DNA from: Motacilla alba alba
Taxonomy: Eukaryota > Chordata > Aves > Passeriformes > Motacillidae
Length of the DNA: 64,000 bases
Assembly: GCF_015832195.1 (NCBI RefSeq)
Contig: NC_052018.1
Coordinates: forward strand, 70,245,666 to 70,309,665
Direction of reading: 5' to 3'
The position numbers were made by a program, and so were the translations under genes. The notes under the pieces are model-generated. The model ran no database searches, was not told the origin of the DNA, and saw nothing but the letters and a program-made list of their open reading frames with translations. This document shows positions 9,938 through 24,600 of this stretch, piece by piece (position 1 is the stretch's first letter; the number at the start of each line of letters is the position of its first letter).

Positions 9938-12900
9938 AATGCACCTCGTTTAAGTGGCAAACATGCGGTTAAGCTTAAATGAACATGTGAGCATAGATGT
10001 TGCCTTATACATAAAATTAATTCACAGACAAATAAGATTAAGATCTGATAATAGATTGTTAGGCAAAACTTGGTGACCTAGAAATATATAGACAGTTGAA
10101 GTCAAAGAGTGTTTTGTATATGTGCATCCTTTTATATTTGGAAGGGGGTAAAAATCAAGTCCAAGGAGAAAAGGTTCTTACCTTTCACCACTTCACTAGC
10201 TCAGCTTACTTGGAACATTAAACCACCGAGGTATCAAATGTGGAAGTAAGCTGGATCAGTGAAATGCAACCTTTCACTGTCACTGAAGGGAACATTACAG
10301 CATCACTGCACCGTTATCAGGAAGGGAAAGTATAAAAAATATCCAGCAGATGAAAATCAAACTAATTATCATCTTAAATACACATGTATTGAATAAAGCA
10401 CTAACTTTATTTTATTTCCCCTCCAACCCTTATTTTGAGCCTGTGAAGGGGGAAAATGTTTGCTGTTGAGGAAGCTGGTTCCAAAATCCACTACAGATGA
10501 ACAGCAGTGGTCCAGTAGTGCAAACAGAGGGTAATTGTGCAGGTGCTTGATGCTGCCCGCCAGTAATGACAGAAACCCTTCCAGGGTGCACAGATCAATG
10601 CAGAAGAATGATTTTGGTTAAGATGAGGGGATAAAAACACAGTGCTCACTAAATCTAAGGATGCTGATCACTGTCTTGATTTAAGTCTCTTTAGGGCATT
10701 TAGGGCAGGAATGGTGAGAACAGGAACAAATGGGATTTATCACTTCAGTCAGGCCTCCCAAGGCCATCACTGGACTAGCATCGTTCAGTATGCACAGTCC
10801 ATGATCTCTCTGGCTTTAAGTGGTGGACAAGGATAGGATTTATTCGGAGAATTTCCCATAATACTGCATGTATCTAGTGTTAAATTTCTCTATGTTATAG
10901 GTCCAGAAATAAAACATAGTCTCTGAGCCAGCAAAGTCTCCAATAATGAAGCAAGCCAAACATTGTTTACCAGCCAATAGTGACTGACACCTGCTGAGCA
11001 CTCACCTGTCTCTTGGCATGGGCTGCTGCAAACTAGCACAGGCTGTTTCAGCCCTGCTAGAAATTTTGCCTTCATCACTGATGTGTTTAGCTGCCCATTC
11101 TCTCTAGCACCAGGGAGTAGCTGTGGAAGTCAGAGGCCCTACTACACACATATCCACTTTGATATGCCAGAACCATCTTATTCTTCTATCCAGTAAATTT
11201 TTTCAGCTGTTTTATTCCTCCCCAGCTGCTGTCATTCCAAGGTGTAAATGGAAGGATAGATGGGTGTTTCTCCTTTCACACACACAAGTGACTTTGAACA
11301 GCTTGGGTGACAGCACTGACAAACTTGAAGTGAGCATGCATCTTGCAAGAGAGGAAAAAATGCATGGGAGTGAACATCTTAAAGTTCACTGAAACATTTA
11401 ATAAAGATGAAATTTCAAAATTTTGTAAGATGCAACAGCAACATCTACCAACAGCTACCTCTTTGGATCTTACCAAACCTTGCTGTAAGTGATGATTCTT
11501 CTTTAAAAATAGCAGTTGCTGGAGACATGCAAGTAAAAATTCTCATGTATATTATTTTAATTATGTTCAAGCATTGTAGCTAAAACTGAAATGCTACAAT
11601 ATGACATTGGATGATAAAACATAAAGTATGGGATTCCACATGACTTGGAATTTGTAGATTTATGGAGCTATTTAAGATTTTTAATAAAAGGAGAAGAAAA
11701 TATTGTAGTATTCTAGCAATTCCACAAAGTGAAAGGAAAAAATTACTAAGCAGAATATACCTGCTCTAGGAATAGTGGGCAAAATGGTATGCAGCACCAA
11801 GCTGGAGCCACTATGAACAGTTTTTCTGCCCTCTTACTAGTGAGAGTTTATTACTTTAGTAAAACACATGCAATCGCTCAAACACAGAAGGGTTAGGAAA
11901 TTGTATTTTTTTAAAAGGCAGAGCTCTACAGCAAGGGAACAGTAAGTGATTATTCTATAGTGTGGTGCCTTATTCTGTCCTGTTAGATACTCCTTTTTAT
12001 GTTTTTCCAGACAACATGAAATTATATGCTTGACTGATATTCAGCTCTTAAAAGGCACAGCCATTAAGATATATTAGCATTGTTGTCTACAGTGTGATGC
12101 CATATCAAAGGAAAATATAATTTAAACTGTATTTATTTTCACTGCCCATCAATACTAGATTGCCAGAAGATTCTCTGGGATGGAAGTTTACATTTATCAA
12201 AATACTCATTTCATGAGAAAGGTAAGTGCATTTTTTTATTCTCCCAACCCCCACCCCAAGATAAGAGTTTTACATTTGAAAGATTATCTGACATGCTAGG
12301 CTAAGATAGCAACAATGTTTTATCAGGCAACAAAACAATCACTATTGCATAAACACCAGCATGAAGTTGATGTGGTCCGTCTTTCCCAGTTCATAAAATC
12401 AGCCTTAGAACCTGAGTCTTTAGAAGACAAATTAGCTCCCTCCTTAAGCAAGGAAAGACTTCAGTGCCCTTCTCACCAATTATTATGCATTTGATGCTTA
12501 GTCCTGCTTCTTTTTTATATTTAGCACTGAACGTATAAACCCAATCCATTAATTGGATGTTCCTGCCCCAGGGTATTTGGGTGTTGGACAGAAATACAAT
12601 ATACGTGATAAAAGTCCTATATAATATACGGAAATGCTATATGGCAAAGCTATCAATTTTCTCCAGCTGGAGTCAAATTTGACATCCTCGTGAATATAAT
12701 GCTGCTGCATAACCCAAGTGACTCCAGCTCTATCCATGGGACTAATTGTAGCATGTTCCGAATGAACAGGAATTCAACTTTGAGCATAATGCATTTCACA
12801 TACAAAATATTTTGAATCAGCAACAACAACAAAAAAAGCAGAAAATATCTAGTCCATCCTAGTTATTTGCTTGCATTCATGTTTTTGAAATATTTAATAC

Positions 12901-12996
12901 CATCTTGAAATGGTTGAAATAAATCCAAAAAACCAAGAAAAACTGATACAGCAGGCAGAGAATGGTCAAATGAAGACTGAATGAGAAGCAAAAGTC

Positions 12997-13090
12997 AGCC
13001 TGACCACCTCCAACACCTTGCTCTCTCAAGTAGAGATACCAACAGCCTGACCACCACCTCACCCTTGCTCTCCCAAGTAGAGATACCAAC
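12997..13090. repeat. 47-bp tandem duplication, two copies
   Basis: A unit starting AGCCTGACCACC and ending AAGTAGAGATACCAAC occurs at 12997-13043 and again at 13044-13090. The copies differ by a few substitutions or a small shift in the C/A-rich middle and by one base before AAGTAGAG. Confidence 0.9.
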
Positions 13091-16000
13091 ACTGTGCTTG
13101 AGAGAGCAGTCAGATGAATTTAAGACAAGTGAGAGCAAATTTTTCACATGAGCTCTCACATTGCTCTGATCCCCCTGCAATGCATGGCAAAACCAAATAA
13201 GCATCAGAATTTTTTGTCATGACACCTTGCTGAAAGCCACTGGAAAGCTCTGGAAACTACAATCTAGCTGCCTGTTATAGTTAGGAAGGGCCATACAGTT
13301 AGTGTCCCAGTTCCTGGGAGGTATGCTGCTTTATAGAAAGCTGATTTTAATCTGCTACTTTGAAGTGGTTGAATATAAACTGTTCACTTTCTTTCTTTGA
13401 CAGACACAGTGGAAAATAGAAGTCCTTTATATTTGGAATGGAAAATAGACCTATTTTTTGTTTTGATATCCATTGTTAGATGAGAAATACATAAAAAATT
13501 AGGACAACTCATCATGTCTTAGTGGCATACGAGCCCTGCCAGTGCCTCTCTTCCATGTTCCAATCAAAAACTGAAATATAAAGAGAAGAATAATAGTAAC
13601 ATTTTCTTCCTCCAGCAAGGGCCCCAAAAGGAGGTGTTAATGAGAGAATGCAGAACAGACCTCTTCAATATCCCATATTTTGAGAAATGCCAGAAGCGTC
13701 AAAGTCCGTTGGTATGCTATATAGCCTTCATATTCCTTCATGCTCTGCCATTCCACATTATTTGTGCTAGAAATAACAGGCTACAAAACCCAGATTAAGG
13801 AAAGGCTGGATACTGGTAATGCAAGTTTTCTGTATTAACTGTGCATGACTCCTAGTTCCTCCTTGTCCCACAGGTTTGCTGAGGGGCGAGCCCAACAACC
13901 AGGGAATGAGGAAGGAGCAGAAAGATATAGGAAAGAGAATTAAGGACTTGAGAAAGAACAAGATAGAAAACTTTTATTGGATTTGTGCTCAGGGAAGGAA
14001 GTTGCTTGAGCAAACTAGAGCACAATATTTTTGTTATGTTTAAAGTTGCTTATCTGGAAGTTGTGCTAGCTCCAAGAAAAACCTAATAATTCTCACCCTT
14101 CAGATAAACTTATGGGTTGTTTTCTAGTTTTGAAGGTGTTTTTAAAGTTGGGTTTTTTCAGTGCAAAAAGATGCGTCACTAGCCTTGGACTGCACAGATT
14201 TCTCAGCAGGAGAGATTTCTGAAGAGAAAGAAACACTTGGAAAATGATTTGACAGGCAATTTTTACTGTATAAAATTAATGGTAGCTGTTTGAAGCTGCA
14301 CATGTGTCTGAAACATTAAAAAACCTACAGCTGAATTTTTGATCTGGAAGCATAAAAGATCAAAAAAGCATTATAATTTTGCCAAATGGTTCCAAAGTGT
14401 GGGGCAAAGCTGCTTACTTCTATGTATGCATTTTAAGTCCTATTTGTAAGTTAACCATACTTATTTTTCCAGACTTGGAATTAATTTTGGAAGCTACTGT
14501 AACTATTCTGTTGCACCAACTCAGACCTTACTTCTCCCCACAATATACAAAAAAGTGTCCTTTCTTTACCTTTTGTCTCCTACAATGGATAGATTTCATC
14601 ATGTCATGAATAAAGACTGTATCTCACTACACTTTTTTCCCGGAAGTTCTTTGAAATCAAAAGACTTCATTAGAAAAAGTAAATCTCTTAAGAGTATAAA
14701 TTGTTAGTGAGAGTAACAGTAAGAACCAGGGGCAGACAATTTGCTGTGCAGGTCGCTCCTGCAGATTGCAACACCCCTATACACTGCATACCCACAGAGA
14801 GGCAGACATTAGCACTGCTGTGAGCCTCAAGGCTGCACTGCTTCTTAGTGGAAAATGATGTAGCATTAAAAATGAGTTCTTTCATCTTGTATTTCCTTAG
14901 TAGATTCTTTTATTGTGGTGATAAATTTGGAACAATGAGATTATTTGATTAAACTTTCTCAGTCACTGCTGAATGGACTACCCTGCTTGTAGAATTAATA
15001 AAAAGGCCAAGACACCTCATTAACATGCTTGGTATTGAGCTGGATTGGCAGCAGCACAGCTTAATCCTGCCAAAGGCCATTTGCCGAAGAAAGTCAGAAA
15101 GCTTTTAAATCATATTCTTAAAGGTTGAGTCAGGAGAAGATGACCTTGCAAAAGCTGTAGTCCTAACTGTCCAGACTTCCCTTCTGCCCATTCATGCTAG
15201 AGCTGCTTACTGCACAGAGCAGTATGTTAAATAGTATGGTTTCTCCATATGCAATTCAGTGCATCAGGCTTTATTTTGCTGTGCATGCTGGTTGGAAAGC
15301 TAGATACAAAAGCTTAGTTTTGAAAAAGCCACATATGCCAATGTCCTCTAGCAGGGTTTTTGTGTTTTAGTTGTTCTTTTTCTCTTTTTTGGTAGCTGGA
15401 AGTATGCTAGCATCACTTGATGGTCTAAAGGTACATTTTCATTTACAAGAATTGATACAGACGTACCACACCACTATAACTGTTGCCTCACAATCTGTAT
15501 AAGCAAATACAGCTCAGAAATACATGGACAAAGTGGATTAAAAGCGTGTATACATAATCATGCCTATCAAAACATCACAAAGATCAAGATGAATGCCATC
15601 ATTGTTGTTTAAAATCATTCATCTGTGGCACAATAACTTTAGAAAGATTTATTGTCAAGTAAATTGCATTGTAATCCTAATATACAACAGCCTATAAAAC
15701 AGATCTTAACCTTCTCTTTTGGAAACAGTGCTTAGATTATTTACTTAAATATGTAAAATTAATGTCCCAGGTAGTTAAAATATTCTTTATATCTGGTCAC
15801 CTATGTGGAAATAGTTTTTTTCTATATAGACACAAGCAACTGCATTTCTCAAGAGAAGCACACTAGTTTCAAGACATTAAAATTTATGACAAAGTTATCC
15901 TCTAATCTCAATTAACCTACTTCATACCAGTGAAACTTCACCAGGTTAGTAGAGTTGCTTTCGATGTCTAGTCTTTGAACTCACAGGTAGGCTCTCATTG

Positions 16001-16224
16001 TTAAGGGTGACATGATTTTTGCAATCAATCACTTTAATGTATTTTCAAAAGAAATGTGACCACAAGAAAATTTTATTGCAAATATCTTCTTCTATTTTTG
16101 CTTAAGCTAAACACATAAGAGTGTCTTAAAAGTTCATAGAACCTTGTGTTCCTCTCTTGGTAATGTTTCTTCTCAGGTGCATTTTTATATTCCTTTTTTG
16201 GAATATACCTTTATTGGTTTTGAG

Positions 16225-16257
16225 ATAAAGGTTTTCCTTGTATAAAGGTTTTCCTTT
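16225..16257. repeat. 17-bp tandem repeat, two copies
   Basis: ATAAAGGTTTTCCTT occurs at 16225 and again at 16242, separated by two bases. It is a minor local duplication with no associated function visible. Confidence 0.8.
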
Positions 16258-18371
16258 GCTTGCCCTTGCAAAATTCCTATTAAAGTAAAAATGGGGAATG
16301 TCAGAAAATTAAAAGAAAAATTGGGCCCTATTAAGAACATGATAAATATGAGGAAGGCAAACTAACACCATACATGTAGGTAAGGAAGAGATCACATTAT
16401 GCTTACACATCTTCATTAGAAAAGGGACACTCCCCTTATCTGTCTTGCAATACAAATATTGTCCTTGAAAGAGTAATCCAAAGACAAAAATTACAATTCC
16501 TAAGACAGAGAACTCCATGTCACCTCAGGAAATAACTGTGCTGTGTGAAACAGAGGATCTGCAAGACTGTATCTCCCCCACAGTCTTCTTCAGGTCACTG
16601 TGAGTTGTTTTTTTTTTTTTTTAAATTGAAATATTTCTATTACTTTAGAAATAAGTAAAATGTTAGCCTTGACATTTAGAATCTGTAATAAATAAAGAAA
16701 ACAAGGACATTGCAAACCACCCTAACTGGATTTTTTAATGCCTGCCAGAAATAAAAATTTTGGTTGTATCAAATAGCTAAAAAGAGAAATAAATAGAATA
16801 AATAACTTTTCTTTTATTGTTCTCCTGCAGTTGAAATTTCACACATTAAAAAGTTGAAAACCAGCAACTTTTTATGCTTTGCAGTGCAATGAAGATGTAA
16901 TTTGCACCTTCTGTATCTCACATGGCATTTTTATATTGCCTTGGATGCACTTTCGTAAACATTAAAAAAGAAATGAAGTAGCCCAAATAAAACACAGCAA
17001 CTGTTATTTCCTGAACACTGAGCTACAGATAGTGTTTTGCAATCCTTCAGTACTCATACACATTTGTGACAAGGTTTTAACCCTCAGCTACTACTAAAAT
17101 TATTGTCTTGTAACCTCAAATGTATTTCTCTACTAAACCAAAACAAATTCTCATCACAACATATTTTAGCCTGGCTTTTGATGTCTCTTAGAGAGAAATT
17201 TTTTATTTATTCCTTTTGTTGTCATAAATAAAAGAGCCTTTTTTGTGTGGCTTCTCCTCCCACCTGCTGAATTGTGAGTTACTATGATACCATTCAAGAC
17301 AAAAGCCCACCCACACCATGCAGTTACTGAGGTGGCTGTTCTATGCCTCTAATTCACTTTGGCTGCATTAGTCCATAAAAAATGACCTGGTCCTTGCAAA
17401 GCCAAGTCATGCTCCCTTCCTTCCCTCCTCCAGTAGTTGTGGATGGTCTTTGCTCCACCTGGTATAATATTTTTCAATATTATACACAAACAGAGATACT
17501 GCAGTGTACAGAAGCCATTTTTAAAGCCTAATTTTAACAGCCAAATGTAAAAAAAAACAAACTCAGCAGTAATATGCAGCTCTGCTCATGACTTTGAAGA
17601 GATATACAACAAACATGCACTTTACCAACAGCAGTTTTCCATCCTAAAACAATAAAGCGCTTTGCTTAGGTGTGTTTGCTACAGCCTCCATGAACATTAT
17701 GGAAGTAGCAGGACACACACGTCAAAGCATGGATTCAGTCTTGTCCATCTCTTCTCTGCAGCAGAGACATCAATCTCCATTGCTCACTGGCAGCAGCTAT
17801 TTCATGTGCCAGGCAAAAATCACACCAGTAAAAACACAGATTCAGTATTAGATTTTGAAGGAAGTGTTGCTGCTGTTGCTGCTATTATACAATTTAATGT
17901 TTTGTATTGCATTAGTCAATAGCTACCTCTATATTTGCAGCCTTCTTGCTTTTCCCATTTTATTACATTTTAGTTGTCAAACAAGATTGAAAGGAAATAA
18001 ATCCTGGGGCTTGTGTAATGACTTGTTTTCCCTTTTCTGAATGCCCATTATCTGGTTAAGTATGAAGGCTTAACCCCCTCTCCAGAGTTATCATTTCATC
18101 TGATGAAATTTAATTACTCTTGATTCTCATGTTTTACTCATGTATGCTCATCAGCTCTCTGGCCTATGAGCCAGCTCAGAGCTGCAGAGTGTTATCTGTG
18201 TCATACCTTTGAGAAATGCAGTTTGTAGCACTAACGTTCAGAAAGGTTCTTCAGTGACATTTTGTAAAGATAAAAATGAAGCACAAAAGAGATTTCCATG
18301 CAGCTTGCAATGCAGGAGGGTGTCAGGAGGAGCAATGCTTGCCTGCTTCTATGGCTCCCATTTCACCACAT

Positions 18372-18505
18372 GGAATCATAGAATATATGGAGTTGGAAGG
18401 GACCCACAAGGATCATCAAAGTCCCGCTTCTGACCCTGCACAGCACCATCCTCATGAATCACATCCTGTGGCTGAGGGTGTTGTCCAATGCTTCTTGAAC
18501 TCAGG
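18372..18505 (-). mobile_element. CR1: CR1 retrotransposon, 3'-end fragment
   Basis: The plus strand reads GGAATCATAGAATATATGG, then AGTTGGAAGGGACCCACAAG and GATCATCAAAGTCC, followed by a segment ending near CTTCTTGAACTCAGG. This is the reverse complement of a CR1 tail of the subfamily whose 3'UTR reads GTGGGTCCCTTCCAACTC. The element is on the minus strand, with its 3' terminus at 18372, and is heavily 5'-truncated. Confidence 0.85.
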
Positions 18506-18585
18506 CAGACGCATGAGTGAGGCAGTCATCAAAATGACAAAACAGAAGCAGCCAAATCACAAGGGAAAAGTAAACAGCACCAAGG

Positions 18586-18620
18586 GAAAAAAAACCCAAA
18601 AAACCAAAAAAAACCAAAAC
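18586..18620. repeat. A/C-rich low-complexity tract
   Basis: Runs of A are broken by CC or CCC. It is simple sequence just beyond the CR1 fragment. It produces a lysine/threonine-rich frame that is not a gene. Confidence 0.8.
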
Positions 18621-21600
18621 AACAGAATCTCCTCCCACTACTCAGAAGCAGAAAAAGGAAATCTTGAGATGAAAAAATTGTGAACATCCTGGAGAATTCA
18701 TTCATATGGAATCTAAATAGCTGAGCATCATACAAAAGGGCCCATAGTTGTCCATCAGTGATAACAATGATCAGCATGCCATTTCCTACTGAAGTTCAGC
18801 CTTCCCTCTCTTGCCTTGATCTAGAATAGGCAGGATGGCTGTGGAGCACCTGCTTATCACCTGAGGTCCATCTTACTGCAGGGGTTTGCACCCTGTGCTG
18901 TCTGTGTTGAGGTATTGCTTGACACAGACCAACAAGACAAGCAAATATACAGTGGAAAGGTCAGGGAGAGACCAACTAATCTGATTTACAGAAAGTTCCT
19001 GGGATATAAAGGAGGTTAGTAAGACCTCTCATATGGCTGTGGCTGAGGATAAAAAGGTAACCATTATGCTGTTCACTGATCAATTATATTTTTTTACTTG
19101 AGTTTAAAAACTTTTTTAAACCCACACTTCATTTCTATACCTTTCCTAAGCACCTGTTGATTTTATTTGGTTTTAAGTTACTTACCTACATGGTACATTG
19201 CCAGTGCAAAAGGCACAAAGAGCTGAAGGGATGATAGGAAAATATCCCTGAGAACTGTGCCATTCTGTAATATAAAACTGCCCAGGTATGTGCCAGCATA
19301 TACGTGTTCTTACCCTCTGTGCCTTCCCAATAAAGTTTGTGTGTCTGCACACACCCACACACACACTTAGCTCCAGACCATGGCATTGATCAGTTCATTC
19401 TCCAAGCTGCTGTACCAGTTCTGGGCCCCTCTGGAGGCTGCTCATATGGGGCATTTTTGCCATCTTCTTCAGGAACATGGTAAGGCCCTAAATAAACAAA
19501 GGATCTAGCTGTAGAGGTGTAGCAAGAGATTTATCTACCCTCCCTTCCTCTACCTGAGATCCAACTCAAGCATAAATTTTTTAATAGAAGAGCAGTTTTG
19601 TAGTTGCTGGCTTCTTTGATCATCGAGGCTTTAAAAAACAACCCATTGGTTCTGTTCCTTTTGAAGTTGTACACAGCAGGATCATTAGCAGTAGAGAAGC
19701 AGACAGATGCAGTGCTCAGCGTTAGGTTCCCACAGTCACCATAACAACATTAAGTAGGGATGCTGAGCTGTACCATCACTTAAAATGAGACTGACAAGTG
19801 CTGCAGAGTGGTGGGCAGGTGACACTGCTTTTGTTTGTAGGCTGTTCTCTCCAGCAGTGAGCCAGGAAAAGGACCAAACAAGAAGCGAGGGCACTCTGTG
19901 CTTGACAGAACAACTGGGAACTTTCAGCTCTGCCTGTCTCCTGGGAAGTGATGAAGTTTTGCAGGCCTTGGTAATTAATTGTGCAGATTCTACTTCTGGT
20001 TAGTCTGCAGCTTCTGCTCTAATTGTCAAGCTAGAAAAGCTTCTGTAAATTATTGTCTTCTTTCCTCACTTGCCTCTGCCACCCCAACTCTATGGACCAT
20101 GATTAGATGGAACTGTAATGAGCTCAGTTCAAAATTTGAGAGTCATTTATGCATAAGCATTTGTGTTAGATCTTCCTTTTCTAAACATATTATTGGTGGA
20201 AAGTGGTGGTGGAGGAGTCATGTAAGAAAAAGTTTCCTGTTTCTCCAGAAATTAGATGATTAAACTGTGTTTAATAATTTCTAGCAATTATAAATGTTAT
20301 CAAAATGAATTAACAGTCTCAGCTTCTCTGCAATAAGATAACAACTTGTGGCACTCAAGGTCATAAATTCTTTCCAGTGACAGCTCCATGACTGTGGAGT
20401 GCAATAATTCTTCATATTGATTGCTTAGTTCTAGACTGCCAAGCAATATAAATGGGTAATGAAGGACCTGGTTAAAACTGAAAAACAATTGTTAGCAATA
20501 TGTATTTTAAGTTGAACTTAAAATGATTCCTAATCACTTAAATCACTTAAAGTGATTCCTAAGTTTCTATTCCACTTGGAGATAAAGAGATCCCTGAGGT
20601 TCAACACTGGATGCTTCCTGGCAGAAGGTGCTGGAATTGGCCTCGACCTGCATGTCACCAGTTCTTGTACGGCAGTGTCTAGTCAAGAATCACTTCTATC
20701 AAAACAGCGTTTCTCAGTGCTGTTTCACTTCTTCAAGTTGAAAGCTTCAACTTTCTTTCAGATTTTGACAGTAGAGCCTAAGATGGAGATTTAGTTAGTA
20801 TCACCAGAACCTTATTGTTGACATGGAAATGAAAGCCCAGTTCCTAGTTCTGACGTCTAACCCACAACACCCAGTAAATCATAGTAAAGCTTCCAGCGCA
20901 CAAATTTTACAGGAGCTGACAGAAATCCTGTAGTACACTTTACTATAGGGTCACATGGCATGACTTTTCCCAACCAAAAAAACCCACCGAAAAATCCATA
21001 AGTATCAGTCAAGTCAGGTGAGCTCGCCTGGGAGATAAGAATAGTTTGACATTCAAACAACAGCACAAGGGTTTGCTGTCAGGAAGAATGGGTGGGGGTG
21101 GGGGGAAATAGATGCGGACCTTATTTTAGGACTTGCTTACCATCATACTATTGGCAAATTTATGCCGAGTTACTGTAAAGCATTGTTTGTGGTGACAACA
21201 GGCACAAGCACCAAAAGAGAATTCCCAGTGGAATGAGTTTTGGTGCTATATAGCATCAAGACACTAGCCTGTCTCAGTAGAGACATAAGTGAAAAATGGC
21301 ATTTCTTATGAGTTTGGAGAGGTTAATTTCAGAGAAGCCTACAACCTCCAGGTGGTGCAAAAGCAAGACTTCGAACGGGTGAATTCAGTGCAAAGCTCCA
21401 TGCAGAAGGTTCTGCTGCTGCCACATTTTGCCACACCCTATTACTAGCACTTCTTGTCCATGCAATGTAATATATTAATTTGTTTAAGATGTGATAATAT
21501 TAGCTTAATAAAATATATCTACAAGGTTCAGCGTAAGAATGAAAATCAACAATACCATACTGACACAAACCTCTTCATTCCACCAGGTGCATGCTTGTTA

Positions 21601-24600
21601 GAATCATAGTGGCTTTGTTTTGCATTGTTCATGCATTTGTAGTTTTCCACTGCTTTGAAGATTACAATGAGTGTATTGATTTTCTCATGTCTACACATAC
21701 AAAACTACAATATAGCTCTGCCGTGGAAAAGCCCTGCATACTAATATCCTAGCTGGTGTGTCAAGGGAGCTGCTTGTGGGCACTGATCTCTACTTCAAGC
21801 TAAAAGAAACTGATCCCTCTTTTTAGAGTAAATTAGAAACATGGCAGACTCTACAAAGATACAGATCAAATAACTCCAGCAATTCTAAAGGCCAGCATTC
21901 CATGCTTATGCCAAAGAAAACTCTGAGCTTTCTAATTGAGCAATTTTTACTTCTATTACTATGAAAACTTGCAGGAATCAAAGAGCAAGAACTTTGGAGC
22001 AGAACCAAAAAACAGTGCACTTGTGCATCTCAGTACCCAACATTTGATCAGAATAATCTCCTGAAACAGCAAAATGCTTTGGCCCAGTGGCCTACAAAGT
22101 GCAGTAGCATAAGCCCTACAGCCCCTAAATATGACAGCTGTTTGTAACTTTAATCACATGGACATCATCTGCTTTCATTGGAGCTTTTTCAAAATAACAT
22201 TCTACCACGTATTTTGGAAAAGTTTGAGAGGAAATAATAGTGTACGCAGGCCTTTGATGTGGTGAACATGAAAGTTGAATGCAATTCATATTGGTTATTA
22301 ATTGCAGAGTTCATTATAGGCTACACCGTTCTAGAGCAAAACAGCTCAAAGAGGACAGGAAAAGGTAAATTCTAAACAGAAAACCAAAAAAACAAAACAA
22401 AATTTATGGATAAAAGCTCTAAGAAAGGAAGACAAAGATTGCAGAAGATGAATCCTAGGATTCCCAGGTTGGCTGGGACTGTCACATGTCTTTTTCCATG
22501 CTGATGGTGGTGTTCATCTAGTACCTCCAGCACTGCTACGTAAAAGTCCATCAGAGCTTTTTTATTGACATGATGGTGTTAAAAATTAGATTGGCTTCTT
22601 GAGTTCTTGGGCATTTGTGGAAGCACTGAACACTTTTATGTTAACACTCCACACCAGGAAAAATGAAAACACCATAAAACAGCAGAATACCTCATGCCTT
22701 CATTCTGACATGAAGACAATGCTTTTAAAACATGAATGAATGTGCCTTTCATCAACACTCCACATTTATTTATTATTTCAGTCAGTTATATCCAGCCACT
22801 TGTCTGATGACCCTGTCTGCAGCTTTCACCAAGACTCTTTCAACATTTTTTGCTTAACAAGAACAGGACACAGGTGTGTGTCCACTCGTCCTGTTTCCTG
22901 AAGAAATCCTATTCATTTATTAGTGATTAGCTTAAACACTAAAGAAACAGTGTAGAACTTCAGGATTATGTGTTCTTCTTTTTACTTCTCTCCCTTAATG
23001 TCTCACTGACCATGCCTGAATAAAAAACCTAATAAGCTTGATTGAATGAGCTCTGATCTTCCTAAACATCTGAGACATGGCTATAGCACTGACCTAGGGA
23101 AAAAAAGTGAGACTGAACGTCCTCCAGCACTCATTTGATGTGGAACTAAGACTCCAGCTTGCAGTTTTTATACTGTCATCATCTCCATCCTGACATTTTT
23201 AAGTCAGTGGCCAGATTTGCATTTTCTAGAGGGACTAGAGTCTGCTGGCAAGGTTCTTAAAATGTAACTATTGGCCTTGTTAGAAGAAAAATATTTCTTC
23301 TGGATTCCAAGGAGGTTCTAAGTCAGAGTCATACAGCTGAGATTTCTGACCAAAGGAACATTCACCAGCTTAATAATGGCAGCTTCTAGAATACTGCAGT
23401 TCAGTGTCTCTTTTTCGTGAATATTCAAGACTTTAATCATCATCTTTATCCATCACAGAAATTCAATAAGAGCTTCAGAACTGACCCTTGATCAGATTAT
23501 AGAGCTAAAGTCAATGTGAGAGATAATCTATTTCCTGTGGCCAGTGAAGACGCACCAATTTCTCTTGAGGATTGCTATGGGCAGACGTATGAAAACACTG
23601 TCGTGTTAACACCTCTGGGATAACATAATTAGTTAAAAAAGGGAAAGTTGCTGTGCAGGAGCAATTACAGCTGGAGAGAGGAGTGAGAATATGTGGGAGT
23701 AACAGCCCTGCAGACACCAAGGTCAGAGAAGGAAGGGAAGGAGGTTCTTCTCATTGAGCAGGTTTGTTGGTAGTCCCGAGGAGGGACTCATGCTGGATAC
23801 ATGTGTCAAAAAAATGCAGCCCATTGGAAAGACTCCCACTGAAAAAAAATCACAGAGAACTTTCCACCATGGGAGGGAACCCATGCTGGATCAGGGGAAG
23901 AGTGTGAGGACTCCTTCCCCTGAGGAAGGTGCAACAGAGGAAATATTATGAAGTCTTCCACAGCCCCCACTCCCTGTCTCTCGGTGCTGCTCATGAGGAA
24001 AAAGGTAGAGAAAATTAGGAGTAAAATTAAGCCCAGGAAGAAGGGAGGGGTGAGGGGAAGGTGTCTTAACACTGCAGGTTTTTTTCTCAGGATCCTATTC
24101 TGATGTGATCTGTAGTAAATTAAAACTGATTTCCCCAAATCAAATATGCTTTGCCTCTTGCAGTAATTGTTGAGTGATTCCTCCCTGGCCTGATTACAAC
24201 CCAGGAGCCTTTCATTATGCTTTTTTCTCTCCCTTCCCAGCTGAGGAGGGGAGTGATGGAGCAGCTGTGGTGGTGGGCACCTGGTATCCTGCCAGTACCA
24301 ACCCACCACATTTCTCTACTTAGCCATCAACACAAAAGAATTTTGTTACTGAAAAATATCGAGCTACTTGAATTCTAAGAACTGTTTTGCTTGCTAGAAT
24401 GTCAAGGCTGACACTGACACATGCATACTCTTAATTTACAGGGAGAAAATGCATTTGAACAGAAGGGAAAGCAGATCAGACTTTGCAAAATACCATCCAT
24501 TTGCCTCAACTAGATAAGCTTTTATCAAGATCTTATAAAAAAATTAACAGCATTTTTCTCCTCTTGCCTGCTTTGATCAGTTGTGTGGAAATTAAAAAGA

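Larger units (their letters stand above)
9938..18371. other. Gene-free AT-rich region upstream of the minus-strand gene
   Basis: No convincing coding sequence was found on either strand. All open frames are short and many begin at non-ATG codons. The region holds the 47-bp tandem duplication at 12997, a 17-bp repeat near 16225 and scattered homopolymers. One acceptor-donor pair (12159-12221) and one minus-strand donor near 11006 are discussed as findings. It may contain distal regulatory elements, which cannot be recognised without cross-species alignment. Confidence 0.5.

Noticed and set aside
23806..24309. 167-codon minus-strand frame
   Set aside because: It starts at GTG, shows no family resemblance and lies in otherwise non-coding DNA.
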